From Magnolia sinica (taxonomy: Eukaryota; Streptophyta; Magnoliopsida; Magnoliales; Magnoliaceae): 64,000 nt of DNA. A program made the translations under genes and the position numbers. This document shows, in pieces, positions 45,801-56,476 of the stretch (its first letter is position 1; the number at the start of each line of letters is the position of its first letter). The notes below the pieces were generated by a model. The model was not told the origin of the DNA. It searched no databases and saw only the letters and a program-made list of their open reading frames with translations. The stretch lies in the NCBI RefSeq assembly GCF_029962835.1, contig NC_080577.1, positions 4,526,001-4,590,000 of the forward strand, given 5' to 3'.

Positions 45801-48800
45801 TGGTTGTATGATCGTGATGTGACACTATTCAACTGTTCAAATATGTGTTCATTTATGTATGAAGGTAAAAAGATAAAGTTAAATCCTCTTCTGCCCGAAA
45901 GCACCCCGAAGAAGAAAGAGAAGATCAAGAAGGTGGCCCCAAAGATGTGAGGAGATCCTAGCGTAAATCTCTCCACATTATAAATACCATAGAATTTGAA
46001 AAGGTGACTAAAGCTAATTCAATGGTGTATGCTCTCGTGGTAAGAGATGTCACACCCGAGGTTAGTGTAGAGAGGCCACACGAACTAAATCCATTGTTGG
46101 AGTTTAGAGATGTTTTCCCTAAGGATCTACCTCATGAGCTTCTACCCATGCTAGACATTCAGCATGCCATTGATATTGTCCCCAAGTCGACTTTGTCAAA
46201 CCTTCCTCACTATCGAATGAACTCCACGGAGCATGTGGAGTTGAAGAGACAAGTTGATGAGCTTCTAAAGAAAGGGTTCATTCATGAGAGTTTGAGTCCG
46301 TGTGCCATGACAACCCTCCTCACGCCTAAGAAAGATGACACTTGGCGCACATGTGTGGACGGTCGGACCATCAACAAGATCACGGTCAAGTATTGGTTTC
46401 CTATACCGCTCTTAACGACATGTTGGACATGATGGCTAGTGCCACAATCTTTTTCAAGATTGATCTCAAAAGCGGGTATCATCAGATATGTATTTGCTCA
46501 TGAGATGAATGGAAAACAACCTTCAAGACGAAAGATGGGTTATATGAGTGGTTAGTCAAGCCTTTTGGCTTGACCAATGCTCCGAGTACGTTTATGAGAG
46601 TGATGACCCTGATGTTGAGACCCTTTATAGGTAAGTTCCTGGTGGTATACTTAGATAACATCCTTATTTATAGTACCTCCAAGGTACAACATCTCCACCA
46701 TTTGAGACATGTTTGCAGGGCCCTTTAAGACAAAAAATTGTATGCCAACCTGAAGAAGTGTTCTTTCATGTCTAACAAAGTTATCTTCTTAGGGTTCATT
46801 ATTTCATCGGAGGGTATGTCTGCAGACCCTGAGAAAAGCAAGGCCATAATAAGTTAGCCTGAACCGCAGAACATCTAAGAGGTGCATAGCTTCCACAGTT
46901 TAACAACCTTTTATAGGTTGTTCATTTAAGGCTTTATTTTCATTATGGCTCCCATCACGGATTGCATTAAGAATGGAGATATCAAATGGACTAATGCAGC
47001 CTCCGAAGCGTTCAAAGAGATTAAATGCAAGATGATTAAGGCTCATGTCACGCGCCTTCCTGACTTTTCTAATGTCTTCGAGGTTGCGTGTGACACATCT
47101 GGTATAAATATATGTGTACTTAGCCAGGAAGGGCACCCTGTCGCTTATTTTAGTGAAAAGTTGAATAAGGGGAAGTAACGACATTCTACCTATAACAAGG
47201 AATTTTATGGGGTAGTTTAATCCCGCGACATTGGCGACATTATTTACTACTGCAAGAGTTTGTATTGTTTTCTGACCACGAGGCTTTACAATACCTCGAC
47301 ACTCAAAAGAAATTAAACCCAAGGCATGCCACATGGGTTAAGTTTCTCTAGGAGTATACTTATGTTTTGAAACAAAGCCAGGGTCGAGAATAAACTTGTT
47401 GATGCCCTCAGTCGTAGAGTAGCGTTACTCAAGTCCATGAGCGTAGAAGTCATTGGGTTTGAGCAATTAAAAAAAGAATATCCAGCGTGACCAGATTTTG
47501 GGAAGATATACACCACTTTTCAGTGATCCGTCACGTAGTGATAATTAGTTTGTCGTGATTAATGAGTACCTATTTAAAGGGGACAAACTCTGCATTCCAC
47601 AAACTTTGCTGCGAGACTTCCTTGTTTGGGAGCTTCATGTTGGAGTAGCCGAACATTTTGGGAGATACAAGACTATTGCCCTTGTCGAAGAGAAGTTTTA
47701 TTGGCCAAGTCTCAAGCGAGATGTCGCCAGAATTATTGGGCAATGTAGGACTTGTTACCTGGTAAACCAGAAAAGGTAAAATGGAGGATTATGTATACCT
47801 TTGCCAGTCCCTCATGCTCCATGGCAAGACATAAGTATCGATTTCGTGCTTAGGCTTCCTAAGACAATAAGAAAGCAGGATTCCATGTTTGTAGTGGTGG
47901 ACTGTTTTTTCTAAAATAGCACATTTCCTCCTATGTTTTAAAACGTCAGATGCCTCCAACATTGCTAAAATATTCTTTGGAGAGGAGGTTCGTTTGCATG
48001 GCTTGCCAAGACATAAGTATGGATTTCGTGCTTAGACTACCCAAGACAATCAGAAAGCAGGATTCCATGTTTGTAGTGTTGGACTGTTTTTTCTAAAATG
48101 GCTCGTTTCCTCCTATGTTTTAAAACGTCAGATGCCTCCAACATTGCTAAAATATTCTTTGGAGAGGTGGTTCGTTTGCATGGCTTGCCAAAGACCATTG
48201 TGTCTAACAGAGATGTAAGATTCATGAGTTATTATTGGAAAACACTGGGCACATGATGGGTAAGAGGCTTCAATTCTCATCGGCACACTACCCACAAACT
48301 GACAGTCAAATGGAAGTGGTTAATAGAAGTTTGGGTAATCTGTTATGATGTCTTGGAGGCGATCATACCAGTACCTAGGATTCGATGTTACCAGTTACAG
48401 AGTTTGCATATTATAGTTTAGTCAATAGGTCGGTAGGCATGAGTCCATTTGAGGTAATGCATGGTTATATGCCAAGAAAGCCTATAGATCTCATTCCCAT
48501 GTCAATCTCCCATAGGTCGTAAGAGTCAGTAGGATGCACTTGCACACCATATTCATGACTTGCATCATGAGATTAAGAAGCGGATTAATGTAAGTAATGA
48601 GAAATATAAAATGCTAACTGATTCACATGGCAGATTTAAAGAGTTTCAAATGGATATTTATGTCATGGTTCGAATAAGGCCAGAGCGATTTCTACGAGGA
48701 ACCGTGGAGAAATTACATGCTCGCAGTTCTTGACCTCATCAAATATAGAAAATGTTGTGGATCTTCTAGCTAACATGGGCATTAGCTCTACGTTCAATGT

Positions 48801-50618
48801 TGAAGATCTCGACTTTATTCAAGGACTAGAAGCTTCACCCATTGGCCCTTCTTCCGACCCTTACCCGTGGCATTTACCAAACCCATATTCTCACCCTTTG
48901 CCCCCTTTAAGATCGATATCGGCTAAAAGAGAATAGATAGGGTATTCTAGATGAGCAAGTGGTTTCCACCAGGCACAAAGGTTTTCAGAACTATCTCCTC
49001 AAGTGGAAGAACATGTCAAAGTCAATACATGGATCACGAAGAGCGAGCTTCGGAGACTTTTCCCCCATCTTCTTGAGTATTACCACAACTTTATATCGCC
49101 AGAGGCGATCTCTTCTCAGCCGGAGGAGTTGATGAGGACATCCAAGCACCATATCGAGTATATTAGAGGAGAGTAGCTGTGACCCACGCTCCAATTTCTC
49201 TACGGCTAGATCATTACGTGGGGCCCGACCTCAGATTGTAGGTGCGTGGAAGACCACACATGCATATTTGGTGCATCGTTGAAGACCCTATATTGGAGAG
49301 ATGCATGTGGGCTGCTCATTGGGAGGATGGAGATACGTTTTACATGTGGAGACATTTTTCTCCTTGCTATTTCCCATGATTGGAATTGTGTGATGCCGTG
49401 GTATGCAGCCATTAATCTTAATCCAGATAAGTTTTTCTCCCCCTATTTCTATTTCTTCAAAATTTCCCTTCTATTTTCCACTTTTCTCAACCCAACACAA
49501 TATTCATTCCCAACTATCATCTGTACCAAACCCAATCTAGACCACATCAAAACCTAACCTAAACCAAAACCTTCTCTTTCCCCCAACATGTGAACAATGC
49601 CGTGAACAATGATTTCTCACTTACATTCCCATTTTCTCCAATTTTCCTAACTTTTAAACCCTAAGTTCCTAAATCCCCAATTCCAAAACCGTAAATCTCC
49701 AATTCGAAACCCTTAACCTAATTCCCAATTAATCGAAACCTAAAATACTTGACCCTTGATGGACGTATGTGAATCCCCTGAATGTAGATCAATCCCTGTG
49801 CTATAAATGGGAGTCACATGAGGTACCATACAACATAATTGGAATTAGGTCTTAAATCTAAACATTGCTTACTTGAGTACTTTTTATATCTATGGTAGAT
49901 TATATATTTTTTGCATTTTCTCATTGATATGATAATCCATTGATTAATCTCATGACATCATTTTAGCCTAGTCCAGCGTCCTGCATCAGTACAACCACCC
50001 TGCCCCATCTAGCATGGACCTATGACTCTGCATGTTGGACTATGATGCCTATGTAATGTGCCAAGTCTGCAGCTAGACAAAGGACATGTATTATTGCCTT
50101 ACAAAAGCACTTGATGAACCTATTCATGCTGCTGAAAACCTATCGCAAGTCAGCAAAGAAAATGGGGAAGGAGATACGATTGTATTTCCTGATTTAGGCA
50201 ACGATACAAGACCTGTTATAACAATATATAGAAACATATAGAGGACGTGGTGATGAAAAAATAATCTTGACATGTGATTGGGGACTCCAATGTACATGTC
50301 TCCTAGTAAGTTGGCTTCCTTGTAATTTGTGATGAAGCTACATAATAAGTAGAGATTGAATCAAGAGTTCAGAAGAAAAGAGCATACCACTGGTACCGTA
50401 GCCGCCAGTGACTTTTAGAAGCCCACTAAGGTTAACACATCCATGATCATCCACCTACACCACAAGAAGACCTTGCTGAGATAGTGTATAGAAAATGATA
50501 CAGTACCATGGGCGGAAAATAATCAATCCACACTAGATAAAGTATGTTCATGAAATATCCATGTGGTAGTAGAGTAAAAAAAAATTATAATTTTGAACTA
50601 GTGTTGTAATAATGCAAA

Positions 50619-50649
<31 letters not shown>

Positions 50650-53255
50650 GAAACAGAAGAAACCAAATAAACAAAAAAACTAGGAAGTGCAATTTTGTAG
50701 GCCATATGTTTGGGAGTTTTTTGTGGTATTACCATCTGTGGTGGGGCCCATCAGATCAATGGCGAGGATTACCAATCCATGGCTCCACATCTATGTGATC
50801 CTTCTATCAAAAATCTATGCTTTTATTGAGGCAAAAGATCCTGGGGCATTATCCTATTGGCTACTTTAAAAGCTAAAGAGGCCAATCCTTCTTCCATCTC
50901 AAGAACCATAGTTATAAAAGAGGCCAATCTTTTTGGCAAGCATACAATAACCTTAATCAAAACATAGGGGAACACTGATTTCTCATACGGATCCATGCAA
51001 CTATAAAACTGTTTTTGAAAAAAAAATATACCTTATGCATCCAACCATCACGCCCTTGAAAACAAAATCCCTCCACCTCTACGCGTACTTCTACCCCTTT
51101 CGCAACATGATTGTCATAAGCATCAAATAGCTGGAGCAAGTGCAAGAGAAATAAAACAGGTTGGACACCATACTTCAACTGGTATAAATGTTGCAGAAGT
51201 TCCAACCAAGAAACAAAACAAGGGACAAAAAGAAGGATACCACATGAAGTGATATCGAGCTTTAAATGATAATCGATCTACAAAATTAATAATTCTCCAC
51301 AATCTATGGTAGGTTTATCCATGGTGTTCATGCTAATCAGGGAACACTTGGAAGGTATTTTCCATTTCAAAACAGGTATTTTCTGTTTTTATGAGTCAAT
51401 TCAAGTGGTGGGGCAAAACTGACCATTGGATTGTGCAGATTTTTGGCACATCACATTGTCATGGTGGGCTTCAGCTGATGCATGGGTTGGATGGAATACA
51501 CAACGCACTGGAACCAACACCATATAAAACACTGTAAAATCAGTTGACACTTGACACACTTGATGCATGGGTCAGCTTGGAAGTCAACACCACAATGAGC
51601 CGATTTTCAACCATCACCACTACAATCGTGGTGGTAACACTAGTATGTGATCATTTTCCCTACACATGGAGATAGTGAGAGGTGTATGTGTCACACATGA
51701 AACCCTTCCTTTTTTTCATGAACTTTGAATCACATGACCTTTTTTTAAGAGTATGCGAGAAACTTTAAATTATCTGTTTCATCCACGAATTGAAATATTA
51801 CAACAGACTATTTGGATCCTCATAAAAATCCCTTGACATGATAAGAAAATGATCAATATACCCTTGACAATCTTAATAATATTAGATGATTTCTCTTATG
51901 CACTCTAGTAAAAGGAATTACTAGGACAATGTCTTATTGATTTAAGTTTACTGCTTAGCATTTCTCAACATTGGAAATAGCTGCAATTTGAACCAGACTC
52001 ATTGGTAAGATAATTATATCTGCTCTCTGGGAGACTGGATTACACAAATTAGCTAAAAAACACTTCTATTCAAGGTTTACTTTTTATGCTGATTTCAGTT
52101 CATCAATGCAGGGGCTAGACTCGTTTATAGTTCACCACCATTTCAAAAATGGTGCTGATTCATCCACCATAGGTATGGCATAATTGTACAGCAGTCCAGG
52201 TAAGCCGATTGTGGATGGAGCATAATCCAAAAACTGCACTAAGCAGGTGATAGTGACCATCTGATTTTGCCCACTATAATTGGACCACACATGATTTTTA
52301 AATTAATCATCAAATCATATAGCCAGGATTTGGATGGTCTGGATAGCCACACAGGTCTGACACAAATAAGGTGGATGAGAACTACAACCGGAGTCTCGTC
52401 CCTCCCAGAGGGGGTCATTCACTGTCATTAACTCTCCAAGCAACATCAATATGCTGTCCTATGATCAGTTCAGTGTCAGGTCCAGTTAGATTATCCAGGC
52501 TAGATTTGCAACAATGCTAACATAAAATAAGACAGGAAGGATGTTACCAGAAATGTAAATGCAACTGAACTTAAGAGAAAAACTTCTAAATGTGAGAATG
52601 ATAACCATTCATAAATAATTAGCTACAAGGTTACCTCTAATATAAGCTTGTCGATCACATGACCAGGGATCAAAGAGTTCTCTAATTTTGGGGACCGTGT
52701 CATCTTAAGATGATGAGGATGTCCAGGATTGACTGATATACAAAGATCCCGTAAACCTAATGAGAAATCGCAAAAACGATTTTCCTAAAAATAATATAAT
52801 GACTACAATTTAGTGATGGGAAAGGCTGATAGTTTTGGGTACCCGGTGCAGGTAAAAGAAAATAATCTACCTTGACAAGGAACAGATACTGGGAATAACT
52901 CATCCCCTGAGCAAATCTCCAAGGTTGCTTTATATTGTGGCCGAATCAGGTCTAAGTTACTACTTTCAATCAGCATATCCTACATAATGAGAAATCCAGA
53001 AGACCATTGATGACATAGAATAACAAAAAAGTATACGTAACTCACTGACAGATGTATAGAGGGTATATAAATCATACTGTAACTTGCAGAGTCATTTTAT
53101 TTATGGAAAGATCCACCATCATTTCTTTGACACAAACAAGTGTGCTTCCTCCAGCCATTATTTTGACTTTCACTTCAGGAGTACTCTCGAATGGCATCCG
53201 GTTGTAATACTTATCGTAGCATGCAATAGACAGATGCGGAAAAGATGAACCAACC
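33692..53255 (-). CDS. GMI1: GMI1-like SMC-hinge protein, 3' portion (thirteen exons)
   Basis: Minus-strand exons: 53078-53255, 52871-52979, 52635-52756, 51032-51130, 50388-50454, 41587-41672, 41182-41463, 40885-41055, 39570-39684, 38886-39102, 38584-38775, 38002-38322 and 33692-33953. All splice in frame with GT-AG and give 739 residues ending at TAG. The 5' portion, including any GHKL ATPase domain, is not seen; Arabidopsis GMI1 is about 1,600 residues. First come beta-rich SMCHD1-like repeats ([41 protein letters not shown]). Next is a coiled coil ([20 protein letters not shown]). The hinge follows ([62 protein letters not shown]), then a C-terminal coiled coil. GMI1 acts in DNA-damage response and homologous recombination. 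One intron holds the 8-kb gypsy fossil. Confidence 0.92.
35150..35560 (-). mobile_element. LINE fragment, internally shortened
   Basis: The minus strand reads [20 protein letters not shown], then FWEVVWLGG and [11 protein letters not shown], which is the plant L1-type RT C-terminal region. It then passes directly to [13 protein letters not shown], the extreme C-terminus, so the zinc-binding segment between them is missing. Confidence 0.6.
35575..36260 (-). mobile_element. LINE fragment, 5'-truncated
   Basis: On the minus strand a zinc-binding RT segment ([20 protein letters not shown] then [13 protein letters not shown]; 35971-36240) is followed by [20 protein letters not shown] (35612-35866). 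An A-rich 3' end shows as T-rich plus-strand text at 35575-35600. The 5' truncation is usual for LINE copies. Confidence 0.65.
36740..37520. repeat. CGATATC/GATACT-rich repeat
   Basis: About 780 bp is rich in words such as ATATCGATATCGC, CGATATTGATATG, CGCCGATACTTGG and CGGGGATACTTCG in both orientations. It looks like a non-coding transposon remnant or internally repetitive element; the class is not determined. Confidence 0.5.
39817..39848. repeat. (TA)n microsatellite
   Basis: A TA dinucleotide run lies immediately left of the 210-bp palindrome. Confidence 0.85.
39849..40058. repeat. Near-perfect 210-bp palindrome in a GMI1 intron
   Basis: Position 39849 pairs with 40058, and pairing continues to the centre near 39953/39954. 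I saw one mismatch, in the AT-rich centre. The arms contain ACTAAATTTCAAAGGATAGA, CCAATGGAATCC and CCAACTTGGTGGGC-type text and its inverse. There is no spacer. Such a hairpin could be a foldback element, a template-switch duplication or an assembly artefact. Confidence 0.9.
40362..40582 (-). mobile_element. tRNA-derived SINE in a GMI1 intron
   Basis: On the minus strand: A-box-like GGTGAACGGCAAGCATCG, then B box GAGTTCGATTCCCC, a body of about 130 bp, and an A/G-rich tail that shows as T/C-rich plus-strand text at 40362-40400. It is in the same orientation as GMI1 and of a different family from the 25- and 28-kb SINEs. Confidence 0.65.
41730..42000. repeat. Imperfect tandem duplication in a GMI1 intron
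   Basis: ACTAACATAAGAGAATGCATG at 41730 recurs as ACTAACATAAAAGAATGCATG at about 41901. The text GCATTGCAACAGGGCCAGA and then CTATGACTCTGCATGTT..ACTATGATGCCTATGT follow in both copies. The second copy is split by the gypsy fossil and resumes at 49989-50057. Confidence 0.75.
42041..43259 (+). mobile_element. Solo LTR of the element-B family, nested in fossil A
   Basis: This 1,219-bp LTR is flanked by exact 5-bp target duplications ATATC (42036-42040 and 43260-43264). It begins TAATGGGGACATC and ends CCTGCATCA. Along its length it matches the 1.2-kb LTRs of fossil B (CTACGCACGTACGC, AGGGCCTCCTA, CCCGATAGTCAAG, CTATAAATAGGCACCCC). No internal region remains, the usual result of LTR-LTR recombination. 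Because it interrupts the left LTR of fossil A, it is younger than A. Confidence 0.9.
49130..49988 (+). repeat. Right LTR of fossil A
   Basis: It starts TGATGAGGACATCC and ends CCTGCATCA. It is 859 bp, and is uninterrupted, unlike the left LTR. Confidence 0.88.
51400..52440. mobile_element. MITE material in a GMI1 intron
   Basis: Two blocks lie here, about 51410-51660 and 52080-52430. The second shares order and wording with the block near 9880-10100 (CACCATTT..AAATGGTG, GGCATA.TTGTA, GATGG.AGCATAA.CC.AAAA.TGCACT), so both are copies of one family. Confidence 0.55.
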
Positions 53256-53514
53256 CTGTCAAATCAGTATCAGAAATAGTCCCTAGATGAGAATTTGGAA
53301 GAAGGCCATTTTCAAGGCTAAAAACATGAAAAAGGGATGTGAGTTGCATTATCGAATTACTAAAATTCCTTATGACCACTTAGAAGAAAGCCAATACTTC
53401 TTAAAAGTTTTTTTAAGTTAGTGGTGGGAGGAGAGATGATATCACATTTCTGAAGGTATATGATGATGCATTAGAATATAATAACCAGCAGATAGTGTAA
53501 CCATGGACATGGAT

Positions 53515-53517
<3 letters not shown>

Positions 53518-53598
<81 letters not shown>
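53518..53598. repeat. (TA)n(CA)n compound microsatellite
   Basis: About 29 TA units are followed by about 12 CA units. The reading frames across it are artefacts. Confidence 0.95.
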
Positions 53599-53600
53599 GA

Positions 53601-53936
53601 AAATGCTCTCCTGGGAACCAATTCTCATGGAAACTTCGTAAGAACTTTCGACACATGATGTCGGCACAAAATCCAGACGGTCCGCTAGATGAGTCACCTC
53701 ATGAAACCCCCTTGGACTAAATTTTTGGACCGATCCAAAAATATGGTGTGCCATAGCAAAGTGGAAAACCTCGGTCTCTTGATTTGCCTCACACTTTGCG
53801 ATGGCCCATCAGATTTTTTGGATCGGACCAAAAAATCAGCATTTGGGGTTTCATGAGGTGACACATCTAGTGGACCATCCTGATTTTGCGGCCACATCAC
53901 GTGTCAAAAGTTCTCAGTAAGTTCCCATGAGAGCAT
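53601..53936. mobile_element. Palindromic MITE
   Basis: The left end AATGCTCTCCTGGGAACC matches the inverse of the right end (GTTCCCATGAGAGCAT). Internal halves are also complementary, for example TTTTTGGACCGATCCAAAAA against TTTTTTGGATCGGACC. It is about 335 bp and non-coding, and starts right after the microsatellite. Confidence 0.75.
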
Positions 53937-54189
53937 CTCTCTCTCTCTCTCTTTGTGACATGCCGATGAGAGGAGAAAAATTGGACATCATGGTGAATAC
54001 TAGAGCAAGAAAACAAAAACTACTTTTAGCAGTAGCCAGTAGTGTTACTTGGACACTACTAGTGTGCCATAGCAAAGTGGGTTTATTTAACTATTTCATT
54101 GTAGATTGACTGTTAGGCCATCTATATTTTGAGTTATATTATATTATATATAACAAAACAAATTTAAATAATCAACAAGTTACAATAAG

Positions 54190-54480
54190 AAAGAATTAAT
54201 TATTGAAAACTACAAAAAAGAAAAAATTTGAAAATTTGATTGGACGTTGCCGGTTTTGCAAGTGTATTATTGAATCATACAATTCACGATACGAATAGTA
54301 CGATTCGTATTGTATCACATGACCATATGATCTGAACCGTAATTTGAAGGGAATCCTGCGATTCATACAATTAAATCGAGAATTGTATGATTCGATAATA
54401 CACTTGCAAAACCGGCAACGTCCAATCAAATTTTCAATTTTTTTTTCTTTTTTGTTTTGTTTTTTGCAATTATTATTAGG
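54190..54480. mobile_element. Foldback MITE with 44-bp core inverted repeats
   Basis: The core arms 54242-54285 and 54380-54423 are inverted copies with one difference, starting GGACGTTGCCGGTTTTGCAA. Similarity runs outward through GAAAATTTGATT into A-rich text for roughly 50 bp more on each side. The loop also contains palindromic CGATACGAATAGTACGATTC-type sequence. Confidence 0.82.
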
Positions 54481-55010
54481 GATTTCAATTTTAAAGTGTA
54501 TTTAGGCCCCACCCTCATTAGAAAAACATATCTTTTCCAACTTTTGAGAGATTTTGGGGACTTTTAGAACTTGTGGGCCATAGGAAACCTAGAGAAAGAA
54601 ATCAAGATATCATTTTTGCCACTTGTTGCATAATGTAAAATATTCAGTTATTCCTTTCTATTTCATTTCTTTCATGTATTGGTGAAAATAAGGATTTTTC
54701 GAAAAAGAAAAATAGAATATTTCGATTTTTCATTTTTTTTCTAGTTTTTTCAATTCTTTTTTAGGGATTTTGAATTTAAAAGTTATTTATGCCCCAAATA
54801 CATTATAATATCACTTCTTTTCTTTCTTTGAAAAGATAGTGGTGAGATTTGGAGTTTATGTGGGCCTAAATAAATTTTTTTTAAAAGAACTTTCTCATTT
54901 ATTTCAAATTTAAACTAGTTTTCTCATTTTTAATCAATTTATAATCTTCTATGTTTGTGTGGGGCCTAAATAGTTTTTCTCTTAGTATGTATGTAGGCTT
55001 GGCTTGTCAC
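54480..55010. other. AT-rich spacer, probably hAT non-coding sequence
   Basis: There are T- and A-rich runs and a phrase (AGGGATTT..AATTTTAAA.GT.TTTA.GCCCCA) that occurs twice, near 54480 and 54760. No exon is seen. It lies just upstream of the hAT transposase remnant. Confidence 0.4.
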
Positions 55011-55019
55011 TTGTTTGTT

Positions 55020-55298
55020 GCCAATTTGCAGTATTGGTTCGTTTTTAGCATTGAAAGATGACAATGATCTCACGTGGGAATATTATTTAAAGATGGATGA
55101 GAACAATAATCTCCACCTAAGATACAATTTTTTGCGAGAAGGCATATTGGGGAGGTGTGTTTCGAATGAAACATCACATGGCTTGAACGAAGAAGAATGT
55201 TGTGGCATGTCCCCAAGTAGGTGATGAGATAGCAGAAAATCTCAAGAAATTATTAGATGGTAATGTTAGCGAGAAGAAGCAATAGGAAGAGATAGGTT
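55020..55298 (+). pseudogene. hAT-family transposase remnant, 5' piece (BED finger)
   Basis: DDNDLTWEYYLKMDENNNLH at the start, followed by text aligning with the BED-finger pattern (N-F-x-x-x-I-x-GG-V-x-R-x-K-H-H-M) and then CPQVGDEIAENLKKLL, is typical of plant hAT transposase-like proteins of the BED/DUF659 type. The frame shifts around 55140, and one histidine/cysteine pair of the finger is degraded (an expected Cys reads Leu). The piece ends where gypsy fossil B starts and resumes at 62660. It is a dead DNA-transposon gene. Confidence 0.65.
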
Positions 55299-56476
55299 AC
55301 ACCACCACCCCTACGCACGTACGTGCGCAGGAGGACCCCACGATCGATCTGGTTCAATGACGACGTCCAGAGAGGGCCTCCTAGCTAAAAGACAAGTTTT
55401 GGTTCAAAAAAGTGGTCCCGATAGTCAAAAAAAGTCCATCATGGGATCTCATGATCGTGGCCCACTCGTCGGATTGATTTCATATTTTAAGTTTTTCTTA
55501 TTGTTATTATTTAGATCATCGTGAACGCTTTAGATTTCTTTGTTTGGTTTTTATTTTAGTTTATTTCATCGCCAAATAATAGGTTACGCACATGGTGCGA
55601 GTTTTTGGGGTATAGGTTTTTTTTCCTATAAATAGGCACCCCTTGTAGTTCTTTTCATTCATTCAAGCTTAATAAAAATTCCCGCTTTATTTTTCTGTTC
55701 TCTTAGCGAGTTGTGGAAGAATTCAAAAGTGGGTGCGAAGCCCTCCCTTTTCGAAGGGGCTAACTACGTGGTGTGAAGCCACATCTATCACTATCCGTCC
55801 CTACCCTCTCTCATCCATATATCTCATCTTCTATCATCATTATTACTTTGAATTTCCCAACTTATGCAACTATTCATTCCCCTATAGCCAGTTTCCAAAA
55901 TGTGGACCTATAGGATGGCTGAAACTTCGGCGGAGCACTACGCCTCGACCTTACGTCGGATCGTCATCAAACTTGGAGGGATTAGAGGTCTCCCCTAGCC
56001 AACCAATACCTAGGTGTCACTTTGGGGAGGTGGGCTTTCATCACATGTACGGCCAGCCCACCCGCGCAAGTGCGCCAGCCCCGGATCACCATCTGCGTGC
56101 AGGAGCTTTCTCCGAGTCAGGTTTTCCTCTTATCATTCTTATTTCCTAAACCCTAACTTTAGTTTGCATTAGCCCTAATTTATTTGCACTTTTTTTTTCA
56201 CCCCAAGGTTCCTTGAATTGAGTCTGGGGAATCCCTTGGATTAGGGACTGTTTGGTATGCATGAGTGGTTGATTTCTATTTCCCTTTGAGATCGTTTAGC
56301 TTATAATTTTTATTGGTCCAGTCCTAGCCTATGTAGGCCTGGACCCGCATAGATTCCCCTTTAATTGAATGTTTGGATTTTCAAGTGGGATGTGGAATTT
56401 GTATAATTGTTTCTAGATTGGTATGATCTAAGCCTGAAATCTTGCATATCATATTTAAACCTTGCATCCTACATCA
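55299..56476 (+). repeat. Left LTR of fossil B
   Basis: It matches the right LTR from ACACCACCACCCCTACGCAC onward and ends CCTACATCA. It contains CTATAAATAGGCACCCC near 55636, a probable TATA region. Confidence 0.85.

Larger units (their letters stand above)
42006..49988 (+). mobile_element. Ty3/gypsy LTR-retrotransposon fossil A
   Basis: The element is 8 kb and flanked by exact 5-bp target duplications GTACA (42001-42005 and 49989-49993). The left LTR runs 42006-44237, lengthened by a solo LTR inside it; the right LTR is 49130-49988. Both begin TGATGAGGACATCC and end CCTGCATCA. A degenerate primer-binding site follows the left LTR. Gag with a CCHC knuckle (about 44440-45430), protease (about 45590), reverse transcriptase and RNase H (about 46050-47350) and integrase (about 47550-48500) are recognisable. 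It is thoroughly broken, with well over ten breaks. The LTRs differ at roughly 15% by eye, making it the oldest dated fossil here. It lies in a GMI1 intron on the opposite strand. Confidence 0.92.

Noticed and set aside
53413-53754. 113-codon frame with long Cys-Val and Tyr-Ile runs
   Set aside because: It is a (TA)n(CA)n microsatellite.
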